Shown here: piece after piece, positions 35,306-44,222 of the stretch | How the letters are laid out: every line of letters starts with the position of its first letter | Numbering within the stretch: position 1 is the first letter of the stretch | Source: Companilactobacillus ginsenosidimutans | Lineage (GTDB): Bacteria; Bacillota; Bacilli; Lactobacillales; Lactobacillaceae | Length of the DNA: 64,000 nt | Assembly (NCBI RefSeq): GCF_001050475.1 | Contig: NZ_CP012034.1 | Span: forward strand, 1,674,001 to 1,738,000 | Direction: 5' to 3' | Program-made: the position numbers and the translations under genes | Notes under the pieces: model-generated | What the model was told of the DNA's origin: nothing | The model's input: the letters and a program-made list of their open reading frames with translations, nothing else | Database searches by the model: none

Positions 35306-36528
35306 GGCAAATTTTATAATCAAGTTAGCCACTTAAAAAAAAACTGAATAAAAAAAACACCAAGACGAAAAAATCAGGTATCATTGGAGTTCCGACACTA
35401 ACAATGAAAGAGGTTTTCGCCTTGGCGCAAGAACAGATTACCATAAAAAGAAATAAGGGTCACCACTTAACTGAAGTTGAGCGTGGAAAAATAGCTGCTC
35501 TACATAAATTGGGACAATCCAATCGTAAGATCGCGATTGCTATCGGTGTTTGCCCACAGACTATTAATAACGAGTTGAAACGTGGTGAAGCTACTCAAGT
35601 TAAGAAAATTAACGGTAAAGAGTACTATCATCAAGAATATATACCTGAACTTGCCCATAGTCGTTATGTCGATAAACGCAAAGCGTGTCATCGACCTTAT
35701 AAACTGTCACAGGTTTTTAACTTCTTATCATTCTTTGTGGAGCACTTTAAAAAAGACGGTTGGTCACCTGACGCGACTGTTGGTCGTGCCAAGGCGTTGA
35801 ACCTTTTTCTACCAGAAGAAATGGTATGTACTAAAACCCTTTATAGTTATATCGATGCCCAATTATTAGAAGTTAGAAATATTGATCTTATCAATAAGAT
35901 GTCTCGTCGATTACCAAAATACGTGGCTCGTAAGAACCATCGTATCTTGGGGTTAAGTATAGAAGAACGCCCAACCGAAGTGGATAATCGGGAAGAATTT
36001 GGCCATTTTGAAATAGATACTATTGTTGGCCTTAGAAACGGTCAGGAGAGCGTGATTCTTACTATGATTGAACGCAAGACACGTTTCCAAATTATCCGTT
36101 TAATTGACAGTAAGGACGCTGATTCAGTGGCTTATACAATGAGAAGTATTAATAAAGAGTATGGATCAATAATCAAGTCCATTACTGCCGACAATGGTCT
36201 TGAATTCAGTACCCTGACAGAAGTAATGGATAAAATAGCACCTGTCTACTTCACTCATCCATATACATCCAGTGAACGAGGAACCAATGAGGTTCACAAC
36301 CGTATGGTACGAAGAGATTTTCCAAAGGGAATCTCTCTTGATTTGGCAACCCCTTTGGAGGTTGCACAAACAGAAAATAAACTAAACAATATGCCTCGTA
36401 AACATACTGGTTATCAAACACCGACTGAGCTATTCAATGAGGAATGTGCTTAATTACTTAGCTCCATTACCTGAAACCCTCTTGGTATCAGTCTTTTAAA
36501 AATGGCTAACTTGTTCTTGCAATTTGCG
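35306..36528 (+). mobile_element. IS30 family insertion sequence with 13-base flanking repeats
   Basis: Inverted ends GGCAAATTTTATAATCAAGT (left) and CGCAAATTGCAAGAACAAGT (right, reverse complement) continue together into TAGCCA. Both sides are flanked by ATGCTTATTTTTG (35293-35305 and 36529-36541), which I take as the target duplication. Confidence 0.75.
35404..36453 (+). CDS. IS30 family transposase
   Basis: 349 residues. N-terminal helix-turn-helix (HLTEVERGKIAALHKLGQSN..IAIAIGVCPQTINNELKRG) is followed by the DDE core: Asp in FGHFEIDTIVG, Asp in SITADNGLEF and Glu in ERGTNEVHNRMVRRDFPKG. Full length and intact. It is the only gene of its IS. Confidence 0.93.
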   Translation: MKEVFALAQEQITIKRNKGHHLTEVERGKIAALHKLGQSNRKIAIAIGVCPQTINNELKRGEATQVKKINGKEYYHQEYIPELAHSRYVDKRKACHRPYKLSQVFNFLSFFVEHFKKDGWSPDATVGRAKALNLFLPEEMVCTKTLYSYIDAQLLEVRNIDLINKMSRRLPKYVARKNHRILGLSIEERPTEVDNREEFGHFEIDTIVGLRNGQESVILTMIERKTRFQIIRLIDSKDADSVAYTMRSINKEYGSIIKSITADNGLEFSTLTEVMDKIAPVYFTHPYTSSERGTNEVHNRMVRRDFPKGISLDLATPLEVAQTENKLNNMPRKHTGYQTPTELFNEECA

Positions 36529-36541
36529 ATGCTTATTTTTG

Positions 36542-36855
36542 AAATATGTCTGACATTAAAATATAAACAGTGCTGTAAAATTAAAAAAATGGTTTACTAT
36601 TGATGGTTGGAAATATTCCACATTGTATTCTCAATACTAATGAACATATGGAACAACACACATTCCTAACATCCCACTAGAAGTGGCCCCTCCAGCTGTG
36701 AAATCATTGAGCCTAAATTTGAAATAAATTCATTTTCTATAGTATTCATAATTATCTTCTCCCATTTCTATAAATTAATAACAATGCTTTTGTCTCATAA
36801 TTAACCACATCAGGAATGAATATGCACTTATTCATATATTTCATGCAAATTACTT
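36542..36855. other. Intergenic region right of the IS30 element
   Basis: Holds one possible micro-ORF on minus (36666-36749, listed separately); otherwise nothing supported. Confidence 0.4.
36666..36749 (-). CDS. Possible 27-residue peptide
   Basis: ATG at 36749 on minus follows GGGAGAAGATAATT. The peptide is MNTIENEFISNLGSMISQLE followed by GPLLVGC. A different frame over the same bases reads TAGGATSSGMLGMCVVPYVH to a stop, so this could instead be a frameshifted bacteriocin-like precursor. Neither reading is secure. Confidence 0.3.
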   Translation of the reverse strand: MNTIENEFISNLGSMISQLEGPLLVGC

Positions 36856-37083
36856 CTATCTTGTATTTGTGGCTTCTTCGAGTTGGCTATAGATATTAGG
36901 TGCATAACTTGGATCCATTTCAATAGATTTAGAATTGTCATCATATGCAACATTCGCAGCCGCAAAATGTACCTGGTCATAATTTCCATTGTTAATATCC
37001 GGTACTCCCCAATATGCCGCATTTGCAGTTAGTGGCATGACAAGTGAAAAAAGTATTAAGTGTTTAACTAGTTTATGCTTCAT
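36856..37083 (-). CDS. Small secreted protein of unknown function
   Basis: 75 residues from the ATG at 37083, chosen because TTGGAGGAATTAATT precedes it. Signal peptide MKHKLVKHLILFSLVMPLTANA is cut before AYWGVPDINNGN. The mature part is about 53 residues, acidic. It follows the 37159-37926 membrane protein on the same strand after 75 bases and probably shares its promoter. Confidence 0.65.
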   Translation of the reverse strand: MKHKLVKHLILFSLVMPLTANAAYWGVPDINNGNYDQVHFAAANVAYDDNSKSIEMDPSYAPNIYSQLEEATNTR

Positions 37084-37158
37084 AATTAATTCCTCCAACA
37101 AATAAATAATGAGTAAAAGAAAACTACACATTAATGTTAACACTGCCAATTATAATTC

Positions 37159-37926
37159 TTAATACCAATTATGATAACTCGTATTATCACGGGCACCTTC
37201 TGCGGCTCTTGCAGCATCATTAGTATTCTGAATAATCTGATTATTTGATTCAACTTGATTCTCATATGCCATCTGTTGTGTATACAACATTGAAGCTTCA
37301 TGAATTGTTTCTGCTTGGTGTTTTTGCAAGTAACTCACAATCCACTTCAATTCGCCACCCACTAATGGTGTCCAATACTTTCCTCCATTTTCAAATGTTG
37401 GTCCAACAATTTCATTTGGTTGAATAATGAATCCTGAAATGAGTGAATTTGAATAAAAAGCTGAATACTGAGATATTAACTGATTAAGATCATGATTACT
37501 TGTTTGAAGTTGGTTTTCATATCCAAAATATTCTTGAGTCTTTTCGCTTTCTTGAAGCTTAATCATAGGTATGTCGACTATATTGCTGCAGACAATAACA
37601 ACACCAATTGAAATTATTGCCGGTAATACAAAGCCAATAAATATCCTTCCATTAATAAATAATCGCATAATAATAAAGTAATTTAGTAAGAAGAATACAG
37701 CATAAATTCCTAACAATGATAATATTTTATGCTCACTAATTATATTATGTATTTTAGCTGTTCTCGCTTTTTGATATCCTTCATCTTGATTCTTCGTTCC
37801 AATTTGATAATTTAAATCCTTAATCAAATGAACTGAATCACTTCCTTGAGAAAGTGTAGTCCCAATTTTATTAATTAATTCTTGATATCGTGAAAATTCA
37901 TTTAATACTTGTTCCCTTTGTCCCAT
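37159..37926 (-). CDS. Hypothetical membrane protein with coiled-coil flanks
   Basis: 255 residues after AAGGAGATTAATT. Soluble N-terminus (about 1-62), two membrane helices (about 68-90 and 95-118), then a long Gln/Asn-rich helical region (QYSAFYSN, MLYTQQMAYENQVESNNQII). No family recognised. Its promoter has the element shared with two other units in this island. Confidence 0.6.
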   Translation of the reverse strand: MGQREQVLNEFSRYQELINKIGTTLSQGSDSVHLIKDLNYQIGTKNQDEGYQKARTAKIHNIISEHKILSLLGIYAVFFLLNYFIIMRLFINGRIFIGFVLPAIISIGVVIVCSNIVDIPMIKLQESEKTQEYFGYENQLQTSNHDLNQLISQYSAFYSNSLISGFIIQPNEIVGPTFENGGKYWTPLVGGELKWIVSYLQKHQAETIHEASMLYTQQMAYENQVESNNQIIQNTNDAARAAEGARDNTSYHNWY

Positions 37927-37957
37927 AATTAATCTCCTTAAACTTTATGTTAATTCG

Positions 37958-38004
37958 ATATTAAGGTCAAAAGGCCGTAGCCTCAAGAATCAAAGGTGGT
38001 ACAT
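37958..38004 (-). promoter_or_regulatory. Island promoter A
   Basis: Minus strand: ATGTACCACCTTTGATTCTT begins at 38004, and TAATAT (37963-37958) starts 41 bases further on as the -10. The 20-base block is identical to that of promoter B at 41330. TTGAGG in between is a weak -35. Confidence 0.6.
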
Positions 38005-38041
38005 TGAAATATATATTTATTGTAACGGTGATTCACTGTAA

Positions 38042-38076
38042 CAAAAAGGGGTATTGATTATTTTGATCAATACCCT
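38042..38076 (-). terminator. Minus-strand terminator on the far side of the 38172 gene
   Basis: GGGTATTGAT pairs with ATCAATACCC over a TATTTTG-type loop, with an A-run at 38042-38047 giving the U-tract on minus. The nearest minus gene upstream is the protease gene at 39117-39908, so its transcript would run antisense through all of 38172-39206 to reach this site. Confidence 0.7.
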
Positions 38077-38171
38077 CTAAACCGTCTATCCGTCTGTTAT
38101 CACTCAAGATAAAATGATATTATATTATAAATTAACAATTATATTTATGTTTATACTTGGGGGATCATAAA

Positions 38172-39206
38172 ATGAGCAAGAGTGCGAAAATTGGACTAAT
38201 AAGTTTTCTATTAATACTAGCCGTATTTGCTGGTTACTTTTCATACACGAGTTATTCAACTACTAGTGTGAATCATACATCCAAAACAAGTCAATCAAAT
38301 ACATCAACTGCAAACGCAAATACCTTCCACAAACCTAAAAAAAGTAAAATCCACGAAAATGAATTTTTCGTGGATACTAACAAACCTGATAGAATTATTG
38401 CTGTAAACCCACACGGTTCGAAGGGTGTATACCAATATCGGCAACAAGCCGATGGAAAAATCTATCCTGAATTCAAATTCTTTAATGGTTCTCTTCAACA
38501 AGTGGGCGGTAAGTTAATCGTCTCACCCACAAACTCGAAGAGCCCGTCTGAATCATTTGTTTATGAAAAACAACCTGACGGAAACTATAAGGAACAACAT
38601 ACAAATGAAACTTATATGAAGTATGATGGTTTTGCTGAAAATAACAAACCACATAAAAACGGCAGTGCATATCAAGACACTATTAATGAGGCATTAGACA
38701 ATCCTTCTGATCCATCACATGGGGCAAACAATACAGAACCTTTTAAAACTGATGATAAATATATCTCGTACAGACTTAAGAACGGCGATTACTACCAACC
38801 CTTCACAGGAACATACTATGGTAAAAATTGGGCAACTTTCGATTATGCTTCATTTGACCCTAACGACAAATCTAAGCTATCTGATAACTCAAATCGCGTA
38901 ATGAGTTATAAGCAAAACAATGTAACAGAGCTCTCGGAAGATGAAATAAAGGTATATAAATCTGACTACAATTCCAATAACACTTTATTTTCAACACTTG
39001 GACCCAATGCAGGAGGCCATGTAGTCGACCCTTCTAAAATTGAGTCAAATGAAGATTGGGGCTATATTGATGACCGTTCGACCGATGAAATAAATCTTAC
39101 CTATGATTCCATAAAATCATCCCAAGTCGGCCAATCCGAATACATGCCCGAACTCGTGCAAGATAGTGTGCCGTCTGGCGCTACTGTAACCAGCTTGGTT
39201 AACTAA
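38172..39206 (+). CDS. Membrane-anchored extracellular protein, partner of metzincin (cassette 1)
   Basis: 344 residues from the ATG at 38172 behind GGGGGATCATAAA. One N-terminal membrane helix (about 6-25) is followed by a Ser/Thr/Asn-rich spacer and a domain starting FFVDTNKPDRIIAVNPHGSKGVYQYR, then Tyr/Asn-rich segments with repeated YQ and NGDYY motifs. Clear paralogue of 44223-45131. The last 30 codons overlap, tail to tail, the protease gene 39117-39908. Function unknown; an immunity, anchor or substrate role for the protease is inferred from the conserved pairing. Confidence 0.75.
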   Translation: MSKSAKIGLISFLLILAVFAGYFSYTSYSTTSVNHTSKTSQSNTSTANANTFHKPKKSKIHENEFFVDTNKPDRIIAVNPHGSKGVYQYRQQADGKIYPEFKFFNGSLQQVGGKLIVSPTNSKSPSESFVYEKQPDGNYKEQHTNETYMKYDGFAENNKPHKNGSAYQDTINEALDNPSDPSHGANNTEPFKTDDKYISYRLKNGDYYQPFTGTYYGKNWATFDYASFDPNDKSKLSDNSNRVMSYKQNNVTELSEDEIKVYKSDYNSNNTLFSTLGPNAGGHVVDPSKIESNEDWGYIDDRSTDEINLTYDSIKSSQVGQSEYMPELVQDSVPSGATVTSLVN

Positions 39207-39908
39207 ATCTGATGACAATGTAATATGGCATTTAATCAATATTTCTTGATACGTATCATCAATGGTGTATTTCCCATCAAGTCCATTATCCAACGGATTT
39301 GTAGAAGAATCATTAATAGTTATTCGCGCATCATTTGGACTATTAACTAATCTGAAATGAACTGGATATACCTTTTCCCATTGAGTAAAGGCTGACTTGA
39401 TATCATCGACCACTTCTGGATTCTTTGTTTCGTTATAAACGGTTATATCATTTGGATGTAAAATCGTTGTGTAACGAACACTGGTGGAATTGAAGTACAG
39501 ACTTTTATCTGTATTAAGGTCAAACAAATAATAATGATAAGCATTTTGACCTTTATAACCAGGGTCTCCAGACATAATATAATCCAACATTTCGTGGAAC
39601 ATCGTTGGAAACCTATTATATATATCCCGCATTGTGTAAACACCAGGAAATTGTTCATGCAACTTTGAGAGATCTTTCAAACCATGAAACTTTTCTGATT
39701 GAATTGTTTGTAAGAGATCATCGTCTTCATGAGTATATGGATATTTTCCATAATATTCATTTCTAGTAAAGTATCCATCCTTATTTGTAAGCTCAATAGT
39801 ATTCCCCTGATCATCTATTACCTTCTGAGCATTAACGTTAGAACTAGTTATTTGAACTGTGAATGTGGCAATCAGCACAGCAACAATTGAAGCAAGTTTT
39901 ATTTTCAT
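39117..39908 (-). CDS. Secreted matrixin-like metalloprotease (cassette 1)
   Basis: 263 residues. Signal peptide ends near residue 27 (SSNVNA). The C-terminal 100 residues are metzincin-like: VYPVHFRLVNSPNDARITI, then LHEFGHVFGLAD with His251, Glu252, His255 and Asp261. The protein stops at Gly263, right after the zinc motif, so the Met-turn that completes metzincins is missing. The zinc-motif codons lie antisense to the last codons of the partner gene. Paralogue of 45085-45903. Activity is uncertain because of the missing Met-turn. Confidence 0.75.
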   Translation of the reverse strand: MKIKLASIVAVLIATFTVQITSSNVNAQKVIDDQGNTIELTNKDGYFTRNEYYGKYPYTHEDDDLLQTIQSEKFHGLKDLSKLHEQFPGVYTMRDIYNRFPTMFHEMLDYIMSGDPGYKGQNAYHYYLFDLNTDKSLYFNSTSVRYTTILHPNDITVYNETKNPEVVDDIKSAFTQWEKVYPVHFRLVNSPNDARITINDSSTNPLDNGLDGKYTIDDTYQEILIKCHITLSSDLVNQAGYSSARRHTILHEFGHVFGLADLG

Positions 39909-39973
39909 AATTATATTCCCCTATTAATAATATTTATATTTTATCAAACTATTCAAATCACTAATAGCCATAG

Positions 39974-40009
39974 GAGCAGATATCTACTAATAATGATATC
40001 TGCTCTTTT
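39974..40009 (+). terminator. Plus-strand terminator at the protease promoter side
   Basis: GAGCAGATATC pairs with GATATCTGCTC, followed by TTTT. The nearest plus gene upstream is 38172-39206, so its transcript would run antisense across the whole protease gene before stopping here. Confidence 0.7.
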
Positions 40010-40101
40010 CATCTCCAAGTTGATTAATCAACTCCAAATGAACTCTGCTATTATATAAATATACTTATCATGATATAAATATTATACTCGGGTCGATAAA
40101 A

Positions 40102-41238
40102 ATGATAAAAAAAGAATCTACTACAAAAGTAATATTGTTATTGCTATCTGTACTAACTATCATATCTCTGGTGTATTTAAAGATTGTCTACATTAAAACT
40201 CCAGACCAAACAGCGTACTTTCCATTTTATAAGTCGATGACCTATTTGGAATACGCGGAAACAACAAAACCAGGATTTTTTGAATTCGTGGCGTTTATTT
40301 GTATTTACATTGCTTACGTTTTCCTATCCTTCAGCCATTGGTCGGAAAATACTAAACATACTTTACTTTATGTCGGAATTTTTCAGTCCGCACTGATTGC
40401 CATACTCTGCATCAACCTAATCACCTTTCAAATCGTCAATCGCGACATTCGGGTTATCCCAGGTATTACGCTGCTATTATTAATTTTGAGTACCGCACTT
40501 ACAATTTATGTAGGAACTAGTAAAACTAAACAACCAGTAACTCCCATAAAGCAAAGCTATGAGGGGCGTGAAGAAATCACTCCCTCAGCCGATATTCTTC
40601 GTGAGAAACGTGAGGAGGCTCAATTCACTCAACAGCAACTAGCTGATGCTGTTCTTGTCTCCAGACAAACTGTCCACAGATGGGAATCCGGAAAAACTTA
40701 TCCTGATCTTGAATATATGATTCGAGTCGCACAAGCTCTGGATTTCCCAGTTACTGAATTTTGGGACGATAACAGCGAACAAATGAATGACGAACTTGCT
40801 GGAGGCTTACGTAAGGGTAAAATTTATAAGAAAGCTGCCTACTTTTTACTGTCATTAATTATTGTTGTGCTGGCTGTTATATCTGTCGCATATATTGGAA
40901 AAAATGCGCAATCACCTTATCTTGATCGAATTAACCCTTTTATTAAGGAAGAGATTGGATATGTTCTCGTGCAAAAATCCGGTCGACAAAAGGTTGCCGC
41001 CATCGATAATGAATTTGGTGCGGGAAGTGTGGTAACAATCAATGGTTCTTACACTGGGAAAGATGAATTCGTCAAAGTAGTTCACAAGGGAGCTTACTTG
41101 GAATCGGAATATCGAAATATCAGTAAGTCATCTGTTCCAAAGCCAATAATTAGTAATTTGTACTATATTAGCCATTTTGATACCCCAACGAACGGACTTC
41201 AGAAATTACAACTCTCTTATCATAAGAGAGATATATAA
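40102..41238 (+). CDS. Membrane-embedded XRE-type regulator
   Basis: 378 residues. Four membrane segments come first (about 10-28, 60-78, 88-108, 118-138). A cytosolic XRE helix-turn-helix follows at about 165-220 (LREKREEAQFTQQQLADAVLVSRQTVHRWESGKTYP). A fifth membrane helix near 245-265 leads to an outside C-terminal domain. A DNA-binding domain between membrane segments suggests a one-component sensor that acts at the membrane. Candidate regulator of the shared promoters in this island. Own terminator follows. Confidence 0.8.
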   Translation: MIKKESTTKVILLLLSVLTIISLVYLKIVYIKTPDQTAYFPFYKSMTYLEYAETTKPGFFEFVAFICIYIAYVFLSFSHWSENTKHTLLYVGIFQSALIAILCINLITFQIVNRDIRVIPGITLLLLILSTALTIYVGTSKTKQPVTPIKQSYEGREEITPSADILREKREEAQFTQQQLADAVLVSRQTVHRWESGKTYPDLEYMIRVAQALDFPVTEFWDDNSEQMNDELAGGLRKGKIYKKAAYFLLSLIIVVLAVISVAYIGKNAQSPYLDRINPFIKEEIGYVLVQKSGRQKVAAIDNEFGAGSVVTINGSYTGKDEFVKVVHKGAYLESEYRNISKSSVPKPIISNLYYISHFDTPTNGLQKLQLSYHKRDI

Positions 41239-41277
41239 CCATTTACTAAAAAACTAAATAGCTCAATCTTCAATTAA

Positions 41278-41304
41278 GGATGCTGAAAAGCATCCCTTTT
41301 TTTT
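41278..41304 (+). terminator. Terminator after the membrane XRE gene
   Basis: GGATGCT pairs with AGCATCC over GAAA, followed by eight T. Confidence 0.93.
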
Positions 41305-41316
41305 ATCCAATCTTAT

Positions 41317-41375
41317 CGTTATAACGAAGATGTACCACCTTTGATTCTTGTTGCACCGCCATTTCTCCGTAGTAT
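41317..41375 (+). promoter_or_regulatory. Island promoter B
   Basis: The palindrome CGTTATAACG (41317-41326) is followed by ATGTACCACCTTTGATTCTT from 41330 and TAGTAT at 41370-41375, 40 bases after the start of ATGTACCA. TTGTTG sits 16 bases before TAGTAT as a weak -35. Confidence 0.6.
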
Positions 41376-41401
41376 GAGATTTGTAGTCACGAGGAGGCTA
41401 C

Positions 41402-41473
41402 ATGAAATATTATGAGGGGGATTTAAGAAAAGCTGGTTCAAACTCTTTTGATTTATCAATCAGTATCTACTAG
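41402..41473 (+). CDS. 23-residue leader peptide candidate
   Basis: ATG at 41402 behind CGAGGAGGCTAC, the best ribosome binding site in this transcript. Peptide MKYYEGDLRKAGSNSFDLSI ends SIY. It stops 19 bases before the likely start of the membrane protein, whose own start has no clear ribosome binding site, so translation may be coupled. Confidence 0.45.
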   Translation: MKYYEGDLRKAGSNSFDLSISIY

Positions 41474-41492
41474 ATTTTCAAGTTACAAGATT

Positions 41493-42938
41493 ATGAAAAC
41501 TAATATTATGAACGAACAAAGCCCACTGTATAAAATTTTTACAGTATTAATGTTCGTTGTTTCATTCGTCTACTTTGGTGTATTCAGATTTTTCGTTGTA
41601 CCTTCAGGAGATGATTACTTTTGGTGGGGACCATCTGGTACCTACTTGTTACATCACATGTTCTACGGGCCACAGGCTACTTATGGTGGAAGTAGTAATG
41701 GCCGCTACATTGGTAATACGCTAGAAATATTTACGATGCACAACTTATGGTTAGCGATACTTATGTACGCAATCTTCTGGACTCTACTATTATGGGGATT
41801 TTGGGAGCTTTCAGGACCAACGTTTTTATCGTTAGTTCTATCGTTCTTGTTTGTATTCACACTACAAGACGGATTCTTAAATAACATCTTAGTTTGGAAC
41901 GCTGGATTTATTAACTACGTTCCGCCAGTCGCAATGATCCTGGTCTATATTTGGATGGTCGACACCAATAAGGACAAAAAACCGAGTCGCATCATACCGC
42001 TGTGTACGTTGATTTTAGCTTATGTTATTGGTCTCTTTACGGAAACACTGACAATCGCGTCAATCGTACTGGGAGTTTTAGTAATCCTATATTTCAACAA
42101 GAAAACTAAAGCGTTCCACATAACCTATTTAGTCGGTGCCATCGCTTCAGCAATAACCATGTTTATGCATCCTGGTTATCACGAACACAACCTTTATCAC
42201 ACAACCACATTCAATCTATCAGAGATCTGGCTTAACTATTCAAAAATTACACACTTTTGGCTGATAACATTTAACCTTGCACTATTGGTAGGCCTTTTAT
42301 TAGCAATTGTCCTTTTGGCAGTTCAAAGTGATTTTTCAATTTTGAAAAAAATATCAATAACGCTGATATCACTAGTATTCTTAGCCTATTACATCGGCAT
42401 CAACATCTATTTAAAACAATTGAAACTAAATTATATGTACGGATATACCAAATTCAATACAAACCTTGCAAATATCGAGGGAATAATTAGTTTACTGCTC
42501 GTGACATTCATAGGTTATTGCATATTTATATTTTTCAAAACCGACGCAAAAATGTGGCTCTACTTCTTAATGACCGGCGTGATTATGGGACAATTACTGT
42601 TCGTTTCAGCACCCATCAATTGTCGTGGAAACTTTGAAACATACGTGTTCATGTACTTAATTGCAATGCGTTTTGTCATCGCTGCGGCAAAAAACATCAA
42701 ATTTAGAAATTTATTTACCGGTTTATTATCGCTAACACTTATCGTCGTTGGAGCTGGCTACATGAACGTCATGAATACAAATTACAAGGTGAACTCAGTC
42801 CGTGTACAGGATCCGAAATTTTACACTGGAAAGGCCAGCGTTAATAGATACGTACCTTATAGAAAATTCATCTGGGTCAATGACCTCAAAAGTCAACAAG
42901 CCCCAGCCTATTGGAAAGAATACTTTAATATTAAATAG
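41493..42938 (+). CDS. Polytopic membrane protein, DUF6056-like
   Basis: 481 residues from the ATG at 41493 (41448 and 41508 are alternatives; none has a clear ribosome binding site). About ten to twelve membrane segments; the first outside loop holds FFVVPSGDDYFWWGPSGTYLL with acidic residues as in GT-C/DUF6056 enzymes, then SSNGRYIGNTLEIF. Likely acts on surface glycans. Downstream of promoter B; the lipoprotein gene follows after 88 bases. Confidence 0.65.
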   Translation: MKTNIMNEQSPLYKIFTVLMFVVSFVYFGVFRFFVVPSGDDYFWWGPSGTYLLHHMFYGPQATYGGSSNGRYIGNTLEIFTMHNLWLAILMYAIFWTLLLWGFWELSGPTFLSLVLSFLFVFTLQDGFLNNILVWNAGFINYVPPVAMILVYIWMVDTNKDKKPSRIIPLCTLILAYVIGLFTETLTIASIVLGVLVILYFNKKTKAFHITYLVGAIASAITMFMHPGYHEHNLYHTTTFNLSEIWLNYSKITHFWLITFNLALLVGLLLAIVLLAVQSDFSILKKISITLISLVFLAYYIGINIYLKQLKLNYMYGYTKFNTNLANIEGIISLLLVTFIGYCIFIFFKTDAKMWLYFLMTGVIMGQLLFVSAPINCRGNFETYVFMYLIAMRFVIAAAKNIKFRNLFTGLLSLTLIVVGAGYMNVMNTNYKVNSVRVQDPKFYTGKASVNRYVPYRKFIWVNDLKSQQAPAYWKEYFNIK

Positions 42939-43026
42939 ATACCAGTCCATACCAAATGATCAATTTAACATTTGAAAATCATTTTATTAATGTCAAAATA
43001 TAAATATAGTTAAAGGGAGAGTAAAT

Positions 43027-44016
43027 ATGAAAAAGTTATTAGCTAGTGTTTTAGTCGGGGGATTGGCGCTCACAGTTGTAGGTTGCTCCAATACTTCTAA
43101 TAATTCTTCATCACAAGGTTCAAAAACTGGGACAAGTCAAACATATTCAAATACATGGAAATCCGGTGTACCAAGCCAATACAAAGGATATTATGGACGA
43201 GATACTGATGCTTTTGGTGAAAAAACATTTGAACCAGTCAAATTTTTGGACAATGAGATGACCTATGGTCTCGGAGATGCAATGTTGTTAAAACACGTCG
43301 AATACAAACAGATTGCAGAAGATACTTTCATCATCCATGGCTCAAATAACCAGTATGACACCAACAATTCTGATATTTATTTGAAATTAGTTTTCAAGAA
43401 AACTGATGGTAAAACGTCCCTTGGAATGGCAAGTGACAAGACAGGCGGCAGTGCTATCTCATCATTCTCAAAGACAAAGAAGTTAAGCACCAAGGGGATG
43501 ACCTGGTACAACTCATATTCTAAAGCTGACTTCGAGAGACTCTCTGGTCAATCAACTTCTTCCGATGACCAAAGTAGTTCAAGTAGTGACAGTGAAACAT
43601 CGTCGAAATCTTCTTCAAATAGCTCAGATGGGACTAAATCAATATCAGATTCTGACTACAGTGGAAAGATCTTCTGGCAAAAAGATTCACCACTTTACAT
43701 TGTGTTTGGAGATCCAGGTAATAATGGAATGGATAACGCCTCAACATTCAGTATGTATAACGTTCATGATGATGGAGCAGCTTATCAGACGGCCTGGATA
43801 AAGAACGCTGAAGTGGTAACAGATGGTGACACAGTAACATTCCGAAGTTCAGATGGTAACAACGACGGCGCTGTTGATCAAGATCAAACGTTCCAACGCC
43901 TATCAAGTACTCAACTTAAACGTCGAGAAACTGGAGAAGTTTACACTTTATATAGTGGCAGCCCTAAAAGTTTAGGGGAAAGAATTAATAATGAACTTGG
44001 ACTTCCTCGATACTAA
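43027..44016 (+). CDS. Secreted lipoprotein
   Basis: 329 residues after AAAGGGAGAGTAAAT. Lipobox LTVVGC puts the lipidated Cys at residue 20. Two domains with similar beta-rich character (about 45-165 and 210-329) are joined by a Ser-rich linker (about 172-205, SSSSSDSETSSKSSSNSSDG). Surface exposed. No family recognised. Own terminator follows. Confidence 0.75.
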   Translation: MKKLLASVLVGGLALTVVGCSNTSNNSSSQGSKTGTSQTYSNTWKSGVPSQYKGYYGRDTDAFGEKTFEPVKFLDNEMTYGLGDAMLLKHVEYKQIAEDTFIIHGSNNQYDTNNSDIYLKLVFKKTDGKTSLGMASDKTGGSAISSFSKTKKLSTKGMTWYNSYSKADFERLSGQSTSSDDQSSSSSDSETSSKSSSNSSDGTKSISDSDYSGKIFWQKDSPLYIVFGDPGNNGMDNASTFSMYNVHDDGAAYQTAWIKNAEVVTDGDTVTFRSSDGNNDGAVDQDQTFQRLSSTQLKRRETGEVYTLYSGSPKSLGERINNELGLPRY

Positions 44017-44060
44017 AAAAACAGACTAGCCGTTAATGAACGACAAGTCTGTTTTTTATA
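44014..44060. terminator. Bidirectional terminator after the lipoprotein gene
   Basis: AAACAGACT pairs with AGTCTGTTT with an inner CGTT/AACG pair, A-run before and T-run after. On minus it could stop antisense transcription from the protease gene at 45085-45903. Confidence 0.85.
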
Positions 44061-44222
44061 AATCAAATTTATCTTGCACTTAAAAAGGTAGCACCAATTA
44101 CAACACGATTTATGCTTATTAGCGATATACTTATTGTTATCAATAATATATTTTATCCAAACAGTTACTGTAATCTAACTTGATTGCCTACACATAAAAA
44201 TTAATAGTTCAAGGAGAAAACT

